Assembly (NCBI RefSeq): GCF_029961145.1
Contig: NZ_JASBRG010000001.1
Location: forward strand, 62,001-126,000
Origin: Pinibacter soli
Lineage (GTDB): Bacteria > Bacteroidota > Bacteroidia > Chitinophagales > Chitinophagaceae
Direction of reading: 5' to 3'
DNA length: 64,000 nucleotides
Part shown: positions 17,065-25,557 of the stretch, piece after piece
Layout of the letters: every line of letters begins with the position of its first letter
Position numbering within the stretch: position 1 is the stretch's first letter
Program-made: the position numbers and the translations under genes
The notes under the pieces: model-generated
What the model saw: only the letters and a program-made list of their open reading frames with translations
Databases searched by the model: none
What the model was told of the DNA's origin: nothing

Positions 17065-18432
17065 ATGAGCAAGCCTTCTTTACCGCAGGGAACAAGAGAT
17101 TTTAGTGCGGAAGTAGTTCGTAAACGCAATTATATTTTCAATACCATTCGCAGCATTTTTGAGTTGTACGGATTTCAGCCGCTGGAAACTCCGGCAATGG
17201 AAAACCTTGAAACATTGATGGGCAAGTATGGTGAAGAGGGTGATAAACTCATTTTCAAAATATTGAATAACGGATTGAGTGATTCTAAAAACATTGATAA
17301 AGCGAAAGCTGCTTTTGAAAATGTGTTGTTGGGAAAGAACGATAAGAATCTTACCGAGCGTGCTTTGCGTTATGATTTGACCATTCCTTTTGCAAGATAT
17401 GTGGCGATGAATTTTACTCAATTGCCAATGCCTTTCAAGCGCTATCAAATACAACCGGTGTGGAGAGCCGATCGCCCGCAACGTGGCCGTTACCGTGAGT
17501 TTTATCAGTGTGATGCTGATGTGGTTGGAAGTAAAAGTTTGTTGAATGAAGTTGAGTTGACGAACATTTATTCAGGTGCTTTTGAGAAACTAAATATTCC
17601 AGTTGAAATAAGAATCAATAGCAGAAAGGTATTGGCTGCACTGGCTGAAATTTGCGGAGGCGCAGATAAAATGATCGACATTACCGTTGCTATTGATAAG
17701 CTTGACAAAATTGGTATCGAAAAAGTAAAAGAAGAATTGCAACAACGAGGTTTAAGCACAGAGCAGATCAACACAATTGAGCAATACCTCAATATTACAG
17801 GCTCTAACGAAGAAAAGATTGAAGCTTTATCAAAACTGATTGGAGATAATGAAACAGGTAAAGCAGGCTTGAATGAAATAAATTATTTGCTTAACAATAG
17901 TCGTTTAATTTCTGCAACAAGTAAGATCGTTACTGACTTTACACTTGCACGCGGCCTGAATTATTACACCGGAATCATTTTCGAAATCAAAGCCATTGGC
18001 GCCAACATGGGCAGCATCGGCGGCGGTGGAAGATATGATGACCTGACAGGTTTATTTGGTGTTCCAAATGTTCCTGGCGTGGGTATCAGCTTTGGTGTGG
18101 ATAGAATTTATGATGTAATGGAGGAACTTAACTTATTCCCTTCAGATGTACATACGGGAACACAAGTATTGTTTTTTAATTTAGGAGAAGCAGAGAGCAG
18201 TACTGCATTTCAACTGGCGCAACAATTGCGCAACAAAGGTGTTCGTTGTGAACTCTTCCACGAGAACAGCAAATTTGACAAACAATTCAAGTATGCAGAG
18301 AAGAAAGCGATTCCTTACATTGTAATATTGGGCAGCAAAGAACTTGAAGAAAAGAAGGTGAACATAAAAAATTTATCTACCGGCGAACAGCAGACGATAG
18401 GTTTTGATGAATTACTGAACTTTGGATTTTGA
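17065..18432 (+). CDS. hisS: Histidine--tRNA ligase
   Basis: This class II aminoacyl-tRNA synthetase charges tRNA-His. It has 455 residues from the ATG at 17065 (MSKPSLPQGTRDFSAEVV). Visible landmarks are motif 1 around FELYGFQPLETPAMEN, LRYDLTIPFARYVAMN, motif 2 KRYQIQPVWRADRPQRGRYR, the histidine-A site GLNYYTGIIFE, and motif 3 GGGRYDDLTGLFG followed by GVGISFGVDRI. The C-terminal anticodon-binding domain begins near residue 365. It is convergent with the thiolase gene. Confidence 0.97.
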   Translation: MSKPSLPQGTRDFSAEVVRKRNYIFNTIRSIFELYGFQPLETPAMENLETLMGKYGEEGDKLIFKILNNGLSDSKNIDKAKAAFENVLLGKNDKNLTERALRYDLTIPFARYVAMNFTQLPMPFKRYQIQPVWRADRPQRGRYREFYQCDADVVGSKSLLNEVELTNIYSGAFEKLNIPVEIRINSRKVLAALAEICGGADKMIDITVAIDKLDKIGIEKVKEELQQRGLSTEQINTIEQYLNITGSNEEKIEALSKLIGDNETGKAGLNEINYLLNNSRLISATSKIVTDFTLARGLNYYTGIIFEIKAIGANMGSIGGGGRYDDLTGLFGVPNVPGVGISFGVDRIYDVMEELNLFPSDVHTGTQVLFFNLGEAESSTAFQLAQQLRNKGVRCELFHENSKFDKQFKYAEKKAIPYIVILGSKELEEKKVNIKNLSTGEQQTIGFDELLNFGF

Positions 18433-18440
18433 GAAACCCG

Positions 18441-18482
18441 GAACGCAGATTTTCATGACAATCATGAAAATCTGCATTCTTT
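18441..18482. terminator. Hairpin between hisS and the thiolase (GGAACGCAGATTTTC family)
   Basis: A perfect 14-pair stem (18445-18458 with 18462-18475, three-base loop) occupies the 53-base gap between the convergent hisS and thiolase genes and probably terminates both. The arm shares GGAACGCAGATTTTCATGA with repeats at 2162 and 51758, so it is also a dispersed repeat. Confidence 0.65.
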
Positions 18483-18485
18483 CTC

Positions 18486-19679
18486 TTACATGCGCTCCAC
18501 GATCATCGCTGTGCCCTGCCCTACACCCACGCACGCGGAAGCCAATCCGTAACGAAGTTGTGATCGAAACATTTCGTGCACCAAAGTGGTAACTATTCTC
18601 GCACCGCTCGTACCCAAAGGATTTCCTAAAGCAATGGCACCGCCGTTTATATTTACAATGCTTTGATCAAGTCCCAATTCTCGCATGCACGCGATACTTT
18701 GCGAAGCAAAAGCCTCATTCATCTCTGCGATGTTAATATCCTTGATTGTCAGGTTGGCGCGTTGCAAAGCCTTTTGCGTAGCAGGAACTGGAGCGATGCC
18801 CATTACAGAAGGATCAACGCCAGCGATGGCCATAGAAACAATTTTTGCCATTGGCCTCAATCGGAAAGCTTCGACCGCCTCTTCGCTCGCCAATAATAAG
18901 GCCGAAGCACCATCATTTATGGAAGAGGAATTGCCGACTGTTACAGTTCCGTTTTTTACAAAAGCGGGTTTCAATGCTGCCAATCTTTCTAACGTGGTGG
19001 ATCTTGGCGGCTCGTCTTTGCAAACAATTTCCGGCTTGCGGGATGTTGAAATATCAATACCGATGATCTCATTTTCCCATTTACCGGCGGCTAAAGCTTT
19101 CTCGTATTTTATTTGCGAAGCGTAAGCAAACAGGTCTTGCTCTTCCCGTGAAATGTTCCACTGCTGCGCTACATTTTCTGCTGTTTCACCCATGTTATAG
19201 GGGTGATACATTTCAGCGAGCTTTTTATTGGTAAAGCGCCATCCGATGGTGGAGTCGTGCATTTCCTGCGCCCTGTTCCATGAACCTTCACCTTTTGACA
19301 AAATGAATGGTGCCCTGGTCATACTTTCAACACCTCCGGCAATGTAAATATCGCCTTCATTACACATGATGGCGCGAGCCGCGTCCATGATGGCCTGCAT
19401 GCCTGAGCCGCAAAGCCTGTTTACGGTGTTGCCTCCCACAGATACGGGAAACCCAGCCAGCAAAACCGCCATTCTTGCTACGTCACGGCAATCTTCGCCG
19501 GCCTGGTTGGCATCGCCGGCGATTACATCTTCAATAGCCTGTAACGGAACATTCGACTGGCGTTTCATCAATTCCTTTATGGTATGCGCCAACATATCAT
19601 CCGCTCTCACATTTGCTAAAATGCCGCCATATTTGCCTATTGGGGTTCGAACTGCGTCGATTATGTAAACTGGTTTCAT
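18486..19679 (-). CDS. Acetyl-CoA C-acyltransferase (thiolase) with Asn at the usual His site
   Basis: This 397-residue thiolase-family enzyme would condense or cleave acyl-CoA and acetyl-CoA. The start is the ATG at 19679. The nucleophile Cys90 is in NRLCGSGMQAI, the NEAFA motif is near residues 321-325, and the second active-site Cys383 is in CVGVGQGTAM. The usual GHP motif reads GNP here (GGAIALGNPLGTSG), so Asn353 replaces the histidine that activates the nucleophile in biosynthetic and degradative thiolases. No other beta-oxidation genes are adjacent. Specificity cannot be assigned from the sequence. Confidence 0.92.
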   Translation of the reverse strand: MKPVYIIDAVRTPIGKYGGILANVRADDMLAHTIKELMKRQSNVPLQAIEDVIAGDANQAGEDCRDVARMAVLLAGFPVSVGGNTVNRLCGSGMQAIMDAARAIMCNEGDIYIAGGVESMTRAPFILSKGEGSWNRAQEMHDSTIGWRFTNKKLAEMYHPYNMGETAENVAQQWNISREEQDLFAYASQIKYEKALAAGKWENEIIGIDISTSRKPEIVCKDEPPRSTTLERLAALKPAFVKNGTVTVGNSSSINDGASALLLASEEAVEAFRLRPMAKIVSMAIAGVDPSVMGIAPVPATQKALQRANLTIKDINIAEMNEAFASQSIACMRELGLDQSIVNINGGAIALGNPLGTSGARIVTTLVHEMFRSQLRYGLASACVGVGQGTAMIVERM

Positions 19680-19682
19680 GGG

Positions 19683-19870
19683 AAGTTAAAAGTCAAAATT
19701 AAAAAGTCAAAAAGGTTCCAAATTCTTTGATTTGCTTACGGTTTGAATCGACTCACTGCTGTTCAAGCTATTGTGAGTCAACCGATAAAACTCCTTTTTG
19801 AAGAAAATCATATGCAAATATAGTCGCTGAAAACACAGCTGCTCTTTTAACTTTTTAATTTTGACTTTTG
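19683..19870. repeat. AAAAGTC-word inverted repeat between divergent genes
   Basis: The left arm (19683-19714) and right arm (19844-19870) match as reverse complements at about 25 of 27 positions (TAAAAGTCAAAATTAAAAAG). The loop carries a second inverted pair, gactcac (about 19749) with gtgagtc (about 19773). The element lies between the divergent thiolase and rlmN genes, so it cannot be explained as a terminator. Confidence 0.8.
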
Positions 19871-19880
19871 CCTTCCTTCC

Positions 19881-19911
19881 TTGACCCTCCGCCCCTTTTA
19901 TCGTACCTTTG
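19881..19911 (+). promoter_or_regulatory. Candidate rlmN promoter
   Basis: TTG (19881-19883) followed after 20 bases by TACCTTTG (19904-19911) fits the Bacteroidota -33/-7 pattern. The -7 box ends four bases before the ATG at 19916, predicting a nearly leaderless transcript. Confidence 0.6.
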
Positions 19912-19915
19912 CACG

Positions 19916-20971
19916 ATGTTAAACACAGACAAGAAGAATATTCGTCATTTATCGCAGGATGAATTGACGCAGTATTTTGAGGAAATGGGGGAGAAAAAGT
20001 TCAGGGCAAAGCAGGTTTACGAATGGATTTGGCTTAAACACGCACACACTTTCGATGCCATGACAAACCTGAGTAAAGAGCTTCGTGCCAAACTTTCTGA
20101 GCACTTTTCTTTACCGGCATTGACAGTGGATGCAACACAATACAGCGCCGACGGTACCGTGAAAAGCCGTTTCAGAACAACTGACGGTCATTTGGTGGAA
20201 GGCGTTTTGATTCCTACAGAAAACAGGCAAACGGCCTGTGTATCTTCACAAATTGGATGTTCCTTAAGTTGCAAATTCTGCGCTACGGGCTATATGGACC
20301 GCAAGCGTAACTTGTCTTACGACGAAATATACGATGAAGTTGTTTTGATCAACCAGCAGGCAGAACGCGTGCATGGCAAAAAGCTGAGCAATATTGTTTT
20401 TATGGGCATGGGTGAACCTTTGCTGAACTATAAAAACGTGCTAAAAGCGATTGAAAGAATTTCTGCGGAAGATGGTCTTGGCATGAGCCCACGCCGCATC
20501 ACGGTTTCTACTGCAGGTGTTGCAAAAATGATCAGGCAGCTGGGTGATGATAAAGTGCGTTTCAAACTGGCTTTATCGCTTCACGCGGCGAATGATGAAA
20601 AGCGCCACGAGATCATGCCGATCAACGATACCAATAATATCAAGTCATTGATCGATGCCCTGAATTATTTCTATCAGCAAACCGGCAATGAGATCACGTT
20701 TGAATATATCCTGTTCAACAATTTCAATGACTCTTTGAAGGATGCGGATGAATTGATAAAGATCTATCGCCAGGTGCCTGCAGATCTGATCAATATCATC
20801 GAGTACAATCCAATTGATCTTGCACAGTTCAGCAAACCCGATGAAGCTACCACAGACAAGTTCATGCAATATCTCGAAAAACATCGCGTAAACGTTCGCC
20901 TGCGCAGAAGCCGTGGCAAAGACATTGACGCTGCATGCGGACAATTGGCGAACAAAGAGGTTGACGTATAA
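19916..20971 (+). CDS. rlmN: Dual-specificity 23S rRNA/tRNA adenine-C2 methyltransferase
   Basis: This radical-SAM enzyme methylates C2 of an adenine in 23S rRNA (A2503 in E. coli) and A37 of some tRNAs. It has 351 residues from the ATG at 19916 (MLNTDKKNIRHLSQDEL); an earlier in-frame start lies upstream of the promoter and is rejected. The CX3CX2C cluster motif is Cys115, 119, 122 (GCSLSCKFCATG). Also visible are GMGEPLLNY, SLHAANDEKRHEIMPIN and a C-terminal Cys in DIDAACGQLA that serves as the second active-site thiol in the family. Confidence 0.96.
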   Translation: MLNTDKKNIRHLSQDELTQYFEEMGEKKFRAKQVYEWIWLKHAHTFDAMTNLSKELRAKLSEHFSLPALTVDATQYSADGTVKSRFRTTDGHLVEGVLIPTENRQTACVSSQIGCSLSCKFCATGYMDRKRNLSYDEIYDEVVLINQQAERVHGKKLSNIVFMGMGEPLLNYKNVLKAIERISAEDGLGMSPRRITVSTAGVAKMIRQLGDDKVRFKLALSLHAANDEKRHEIMPINDTNNIKSLIDALNYFYQQTGNEITFEYILFNNFNDSLKDADELIKIYRQVPADLINIIEYNPIDLAQFSKPDEATTDKFMQYLEKHRVNVRLRRSRGKDIDAACGQLANKEVDV

Positions 20972-20972
20972 A

Positions 20973-21045
20973 ATCAAAATTCAAAAGGCAAAAGTCAAAA
21001 GGGGTGTCCCGTTTTTGAATTTTTACTTTTGAATTTTCACTTTCA
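20973..21045. repeat. Hairpin of AAAATTC/AAAAGTC words after rlmN
   Basis: The arms (about 20973-21001 and 21010-21045) meet at a GC apex (ggggtgtccc), so the loop is only three bases and the stem is long and nearly continuous. It lies between co-directional rlmN and the RsuA-type gene and could end rlmN transcription. It belongs to the word-repeat family. Confidence 0.65.
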
Positions 21046-21079
21046 TAACTACTGTTGAAAAACAGCAAACTTTAAAATC

Positions 21080-22228
21080 ATGGGAAGAATTTCACAATTC
21101 GAGAAATTTATCAACAAGAAAAAAGCGGGTACTGTAAAAGAAAAGTACAAGCAAGACAGAAAAGCAGCTAAAAAAGAAAGAGCTGCAGCCATTGACAAGC
21201 ACTTCGAAGACAAGAGAAAGCAGAAAGCTGAGGCGTACGAACTGAAGAAAGCGGGCCTTGCAGCTTCCGGATCACCTAAAGTAAGTAAAGAAGAAATCAG
21301 GGCACTTAAGGGCGGAAACGCGAAGAATCCGAAAGACACAAAATTCAAGAAAACCGCTGAGCCTATTACAAATAATACAAAGCCGGCAAAACCCACAGGC
21401 AAAATTTCCATTTCAAAAAATACTGATGTAAAACCAAAAGCCGCTCCCGCCAGTAATAAAGATGTGCAAGAAGAGATCATGGGCAACCATGCCGGAATGC
21501 CTTTGAACAAATACATCGCACATGGTGGTGTGTGCTCACGCAGAGATGCTGCTACTTTGGTAAAAGAAGGAAAGGTAGAAGTAAATGGCAAAGTGATCAC
21601 TGAACCAGGTTATAAGCTTGGTGAAAAAGATGTAATCAAAGTGAATGGCAAAAAGGTTATTCCTACAAAGAATCTCGTTTACATTTTACTGAACAAGCCA
21701 AAAGATTATATCACTACAACTGATGATCCGCAGGGAAGAAAAACGGTTTTGCAATTGATCAAAACAGCTACAGAAGAACGTGTTTATCCTGTTGGCAGAC
21801 TGGATAGAAATACTTCTGGTGTTTTACTGCTTACGAACGATGGCGATCTTGCACAAACACTTAGCCACCCAAGCCACGAGATCAAAAAAATATACGAGGT
21901 AACGCTGGACAAACCTCTTACTAAAAATGACTTCGACAGCATTGCCGCCGGTCTCACATTGGAAGATGGTTTTATCGCTCCGGATGCTTTGGGTTATGTT
22001 GATCCAAAAGACAAATCCATTATCGGCATCGAAATTCACAGTGGCAGAAACCGCATCGTGCGCCGCATTTTTGAACATCTGAAATATGATGTGAAAGGTC
22101 TTGACCGTGTTATGTATGCAGGTCTTACCAAGAAAAATGTGAACCGGGGCAAATTCCGTTTACTGAACGAAAAAGAAGTAAGAACACTTAAACATTTCAA
22201 CAGATCGGTGAAGAAAGGTCAAAAGTAA
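21080..22228 (+). CDS. RsuA/RluB-type pseudouridine synthase with long basic N-terminal extension
   Basis: This 382-residue enzyme isomerises uridine in ribosomal RNA. Residues 1-135 form a Lys/Ala-rich low-complexity extension (KKKAGTVKEKYKQDRKAAKK and similar), absent from the E. coli enzymes. An S4 RNA-binding domain follows (about 140-185, MPLNKYIAHGGVCSRRDAA). The catalytic domain contains the active-site aspartate in YPVGRLDRNTSGVLLLTNDG. The late motif RNRIVRRIFEHLKYDV is typical of this subfamily. Whether the target is the RluB, RluE, RluF or RsuA site cannot be told. The basic tail probably strengthens RNA binding. Confidence 0.92.
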   Translation: MGRISQFEKFINKKKAGTVKEKYKQDRKAAKKERAAAIDKHFEDKRKQKAEAYELKKAGLAASGSPKVSKEEIRALKGGNAKNPKDTKFKKTAEPITNNTKPAKPTGKISISKNTDVKPKAAPASNKDVQEEIMGNHAGMPLNKYIAHGGVCSRRDAATLVKEGKVEVNGKVITEPGYKLGEKDVIKVNGKKVIPTKNLVYILLNKPKDYITTTDDPQGRKTVLQLIKTATEERVYPVGRLDRNTSGVLLLTNDGDLAQTLSHPSHEIKKIYEVTLDKPLTKNDFDSIAAGLTLEDGFIAPDALGYVDPKDKSIIGIEIHSGRNRIVRRIFEHLKYDVKGLDRVMYAGLTKKNVNRGKFRLLNEKEVRTLKHFNRSVKKGQK

Positions 22229-22311
22229 AAATTCAAAAATCAAAAGCCTCGGAGCTTAATGATTATGGATGACTGCCCTTTTTGAATTTTTAATTTTGAA
22301 TTTTGATTTAA
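22222..22311. repeat. AAAATTC-word inverted repeat between the two pseudouridine synthase genes
   Basis: The left arm (22216-22245) and right arm (22277-22309) are imperfect complements made of AAAATTCAAAA and AAAAGTA words. They flank a 30-base loop. It occupies nearly all of the gap between the two co-directional genes. Confidence 0.65.
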
Positions 22312-22312
22312 C

Positions 22313-23023
22313 ATGAAGCTGGAAATTATTTTTGAGAACGACAATTTTATTGCTGTTAACAAACCTTCGGGTCTTTTATCTGTGCCCGACAGAATGCAAT
22401 CCGAAGTTTCTTTAAAAGATATTTTACTCGATAAATACGGAGGCATTTTTACCGTTCACCGTCTTGATAAAGACACAAGTGGTGTCATTGTTTTCGCAAA
22501 GAATGAACAAACACACAAACATCTCTCACAACAATTTGAACAACGGGAAACGGAGAAGTTTTATGTTGGTCTGGTGTTGGGAAGATTGTCTGTACCAAGT
22601 GGTCTTATTGATATGCCAATCATCGAGCACCCTGTAAAGAAAGGCGTGATGACTACAAATAGAAAAGGTAAGGCATCTCAAACTGCATACCAGGTGTTGG
22701 AAGAGTTTAATAACTATTCATGGATGCAGTTTCAGATCTTCACCGGACGTACGCACCAGATACGTGTACACATGAAGCATCTTGGCCACGCTATTGTTTG
22801 CGATGAAGTATATGGCGACGGCCATCCTGTTTTGCTTTCTGCAATCAAGAAAAAATTCAAACTAGGCAAAGATGTTTTGGAAGAAAAGCCATTACTGAAT
22901 CGTCTTGCTTTGCATGCGCAAAAACTGATTATTAAAGACGAAGAAGGAAACCCACATGTGCTGGAAGCTGCAGTACCAAAGGATATGAGAGCGACGCTGA
23001 ATCAGCTGGAGAAGTGGAACTAG
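22313..23023 (+). CDS. RluA-family pseudouridine synthase
   Basis: This 236-residue RNA-modifying enzyme lacks an S4 domain. The catalytic motif HRLDKDTSGVIVFAKN is near residues 48-63 with the active-site Asp in RLDKD. The KPSGLLSVP segment (about residues 18-26) and FTGRTHQIRVHMKHLGH (about 142-158) are family landmarks. The start ATG at 22313 immediately follows the repeat arm. It is convergent with the membrane protein gene downstream, with a perfect inverted repeat in between. The RNA target is not identifiable. Confidence 0.93.
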   Translation: MKLEIIFENDNFIAVNKPSGLLSVPDRMQSEVSLKDILLDKYGGIFTVHRLDKDTSGVIVFAKNEQTHKHLSQQFEQRETEKFYVGLVLGRLSVPSGLIDMPIIEHPVKKGVMTTNRKGKASQTAYQVLEEFNNYSWMQFQIFTGRTHQIRVHMKHLGHAIVCDEVYGDGHPVLLSAIKKKFKLGKDVLEEKPLLNRLALHAQKLIIKDEEGNPHVLEAAVPKDMRATLNQLEKWN

Positions 23024-23031
23024 AGATAATT

Positions 23032-23097
23032 AAAAGGTCAAAAGGAAAAATTCAAAAAGCGGAGTTCCCAATTTTGAATTTTTCCTTTTGACCTTTT
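23032..23097. repeat. Perfect 26-bp inverted repeat between convergent genes
   Basis: The arms 23032-23057 and 23072-23097 are exact reverse complements over 26 bases (AAAAGGTCAAAAGGAAAAA then TTCAAAA). They enclose a 14-base loop (agcggagttcccaa). The element lies between the convergent RluA-family gene and the GT-C-like gene and may act as a bidirectional terminator. It is the most perfect member of the word-repeat family here. Confidence 0.85.
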
Positions 23098-23118
23098 CAC
23101 TTTATGAAGAAAGGAAAT

Positions 23119-24729
23119 CTATCGATAATACTCCACTCTATTCTCATTCGGCAAATGCGTTTCTGCGTACTGCAAAAGATTTTGCTTTAGCATGGCTGCA
23201 GCTGCAGGATTGGGTGCATAGAATGTAACCATATCATCTCCGCAAATAACATTGTAAGGTAAATACCATCTTGCCACTTTCACCCAATCTTCTGAAATAT
23301 CCGGTTTGAACCATGAATCATAAATCATGATCAGCTTGGCATCATTCTTTTTTACCAGCTCGCGCAGGAAAGCAGTGTTGTAATAATTGTCTTTGCGTGC
23401 TTTTGTCACTTCGTTGTTGGCAAGGCCCCAAAGGTCGAGCGTTTTGATATCGCCGAAATAACTGATCGCCCCAATATCATTCGCGGCAATGGCCTGCCCG
23501 TTGTAATATTCTTCTACAAATTTACCCATTTGATACTGCTGATCATAAATGTTGTGAATAGCACCGGCTGTTTTGCGTTGTGCATTGGCCACACGCAATA
23601 CCAAATTTGAACACATGACGATGGAGAATGCACCGAAAATCAGGTTGGCCGGCTTTCTCCATTCTTTCCAATTAAACTCTTGCAGGAACATTTTTGACAA
23701 TTGCAGAACTGCTAACACGATCAAATATGCTTCGTAGCGGAAGAACCAACCGAATTGGGCAAACACACTATGAAAGAATGTTGTGATGATGAATATAGCT
23801 ACGAGGTAAAAATCACGATCATACAAACCTCTTCTGATTCTGTCGTACGCCACTAAACAAGCAACTATCAAAATCCCACCAAGGCTCATAGACAATGCAG
23901 GCAGCGATAATTGCCCACCTGCAATGGATTTAAAGTTTGTATTTCCTTTGATCAACACTGAATTCGGAATGGGGAAGCCCCCTTTGCTGTAAAAGAAAAT
24001 ACCAAACAATACAACGGGCACAATACTTACTGCGCCAATAAGAAAAGCAGGAGCAATTTTCTTTCTCAATAATAATATTCCGCAAACAGCGCCAACCAGA
24101 AACACATTTTCGTATCGCGTAAAAACCATCAGGGCGGCTAATAGTGCAACGGGCCAAAACGATTTCTTTTTATCTTCTGAAACAATGTAAGTAGCTGCAG
24201 CATGCACAAAAAACAACGTGAATGATATTTGCAGTGTATGCTCCATTCCCGCCAATGATAAAGATGGAATCACAGCGAGAATCATTGTAACAATCATTAC
24301 CAATATTTTCTGTTGATTGGTAAGTGTGCTATTGCTGTTCAGCTCTCTTGATAAGGCATACATGACCATTATGCCGCCGAGTAAACTAATGATAAACGGA
24401 GAGTAAAGATTTACGCCTGCAATGATATAGCTTAACGTAAGCACAAGTGTGTAAAACGGAGAGGACGACGTAGACACCCATTCGTTTTTTGAAACGCCCC
24501 ACACATGATTCACCGCCAGGTTTTTTGCTACAGACATGTGAATAAACGAATCATCCAACGGATAACAAAAATGGCCGCCGGTTCTATGAAGTGCCTGCAT
24601 TTCCAATAGAGCGACACATACCAGCAATAACGCTGTACAAGTGAAAAAAGGGAGGCTCACCCCAACCCCTCTCCGGATGAGAGGTACTTGCCCGTCGCTG
24701 GTTCGAGGCGTATTGAGTAAATTAAGCAT
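23119..24729 (-). CDS. Polytopic membrane protein, probable GT-C-type glycosyltransferase
   Basis: This 536-residue protein has about ten or more hydrophobic helices and a soluble C-terminal third. The first loop after helix 1 carries an acidic pair in CYPLDDSFIHMSVAKNLA, resembling the catalytic loop of GT-C (lipid-sugar dependent) transferases; assignment rests on this and on topology. The N-terminus before helix 1 (TSDGQVPLIRRGVGVSLPF) is a translation of a dispersed CTCACCCCAACCCCTCTCC repeat, so the exact start is uncertain. The gene is the last of the glycan cluster and follows the TolC-like gene. Confidence 0.75.
   Translation of the reverse strand: MLNLLNTPRTSDGQVPLIRRGVGVSLPFFTCTALLLVCVALLEMQALHRTGGHFCYPLDDSFIHMSVAKNLAVNHVWGVSKNEWVSTSSSPFYTLVLTLSYIIAGVNLYSPFIISLLGGIMVMYALSRELNSNSTLTNQQKILVMIVTMILAVIPSLSLAGMEHTLQISFTLFFVHAAATYIVSEDKKKSFWPVALLAALMVFTRYENVFLVGAVCGILLLRKKIAPAFLIGAVSIVPVVLFGIFFYSKGGFPIPNSVLIKGNTNFKSIAGGQLSLPALSMSLGGILIVACLVAYDRIRRGLYDRDFYLVAIFIITTFFHSVFAQFGWFFRYEAYLIVLAVLQLSKMFLQEFNWKEWRKPANLIFGAFSIVMCSNLVLRVANAQRKTAGAIHNIYDQQYQMGKFVEEYYNGQAIAANDIGAISYFGDIKTLDLWGLANNEVTKARKDNYYNTAFLRELVKKNDAKLIMIYDSWFKPDISEDWVKVARWYLPYNVICGDDMVTFYAPNPAAAAMLKQNLLQYAETHLPNENRVEYYR
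24656..24685. repeat. CTCACCCCAACCCCTCTCC-type repeat inside a coding N-terminus
   Basis: The sequence ctcaccccaacccctctccg followed by gatgagagg contains a ctctccggatgagag inverted pair. It is GC-rich and unlike the surrounding DNA. From memory, similar CTCACCCCAACC text is a common dispersed repeat in bacterial genomes. Here it is read through by the membrane protein gene (residues about 15-26). Confidence 0.5.
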
Positions 24730-24783
24730 CTGGTTATTTTTACAAATCTTACAACCACATATAAATGCAGCGTGTTCTACCTG

Positions 24784-24804
24784 TTAATTCTTAATTATTA
24801 ATTC
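24784..24804. repeat. TTAATTC/TTAATTA word tract
   Basis: A 21-base AT-only word tract is identical to the one at 41802-41822. It lies in the short gap between the TolC-like and GT-C-like genes, and no matching opposite arm is nearby. The word itself is partly palindromic (TTAATTATTAA). Confidence 0.55.
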
Positions 24805-24812
24805 CTGACTTC

Positions 24813-25547
24813 TTAGTGTTTGTCTTTTTCGTAGCCGGAAAGCAGCTCGTCGAAAGGCATGCCTATCATGGCTTCAATGTTAAGTTTTATGACATTGAGG
24901 TTGCGTTGCATTTCAATTTTTCTAGACTGCTCCTCAGTCCATTTTTTAAAGCCAGCGTTGTACTCCTTTTGCTCAATGATGCCATCAGAAAAATCTCTTT
25001 CCTGTTGTTTGTATTCCTGGAAAGCGTCTTGTGTAATCTGACTTTGAAATTCCACTTTTTGTTTTGCCATCAAATAATCTTCGTAAGCAGTAAGCACTTC
25101 TGCTTTGATAAGGCGATAGCGTTCATTTCTTTCTGCTTGCGCTATACCAAGATTTTCTTTAGCAATATTGATCTCCTTGCTTCTGGTGATGAACAGGTCC
25201 AAAGGCAAAGTGGCGCCGATATTATATCGTGGATAATATACGTTGTATCCGTCTTTAGGTGGATTTATGGAGAGCTCATTCAAGTTACCAGAAAGAACGA
25301 CCTGTCCAAGTATTTTGTTTTTTGTTTTGGACAACTCCTGATTTGCTATCGCTACTTTTCTATCTGCCACTTCATATGTAGGGTTTTGAATTGCCAGTTG
25401 TACAAGTTTTTCACGAATGTCACCTTTCTTCGCAGTGTCGTTAGAAAGATAAGTGCTGCTGCTTCCAGAAGAATTCTGCTTGCGCTGCGCAAATCCACTA
25501 ATAAACAATCCAAACGATAAGAGAAGTAAGCCTAAGTTTCTTTTCAT
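24813..25547 (-). CDS. TolC-like outer-membrane-efflux-type protein (half length)
   Basis: This exported protein has 244 residues from the ATG at 25547, which begins a clear signal peptide (MKRNLGLLLLSFGLFISGFA). An earlier in-frame start is rejected. The mature part is mostly long alpha-helical coiled coil resembling one half of a TolC-type protomer: NPTYEVADRKVAIANQELSK, a central RYNIGATLPLDLFITRSKEI strand, then AKENLGIAQAERNERYRLIK and EVLTAYEDYLMAKQKVEFQS. Full TolC proteins have about 430 residues, so this is one repeat only. It sits 10 bases after the O-antigen ligase gene, so a glycan-export or envelope role is inferred. Confidence 0.75.
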   Translation of the reverse strand: MKRNLGLLLLSFGLFISGFAQRKQNSSGSSSTYLSNDTAKKGDIREKLVQLAIQNPTYEVADRKVAIANQELSKTKNKILGQVVLSGNLNELSINPPKDGYNVYYPRYNIGATLPLDLFITRSKEINIAKENLGIAQAERNERYRLIKAEVLTAYEDYLMAKQKVEFQSQITQDAFQEYKQQERDFSDGIIEQKEYNAGFKKWTEEQSRKIEMQRNLNVIKLNIEAMIGMPFDELLSGYEKDKH

Positions 25548-25557
25548 AACACGGTAT

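Noticed and set aside
21049-21600. Minus-strand frame of 183 codons opposite the pseudouridine synthase extension
   Set aside because: It is an antisense image of the Lys/Ala-rich extension (giving Phe/Leu/Ala), so its apparent hydrophobicity is an artefact.
24816-25520. Plus-strand open frame of 234 codons opposite the TolC-like gene
   Set aside because: It mirrors the helical TolC-like protein on the other strand; it is rich in Phe, Leu and Cys from antisense codons, with no family resemblance.
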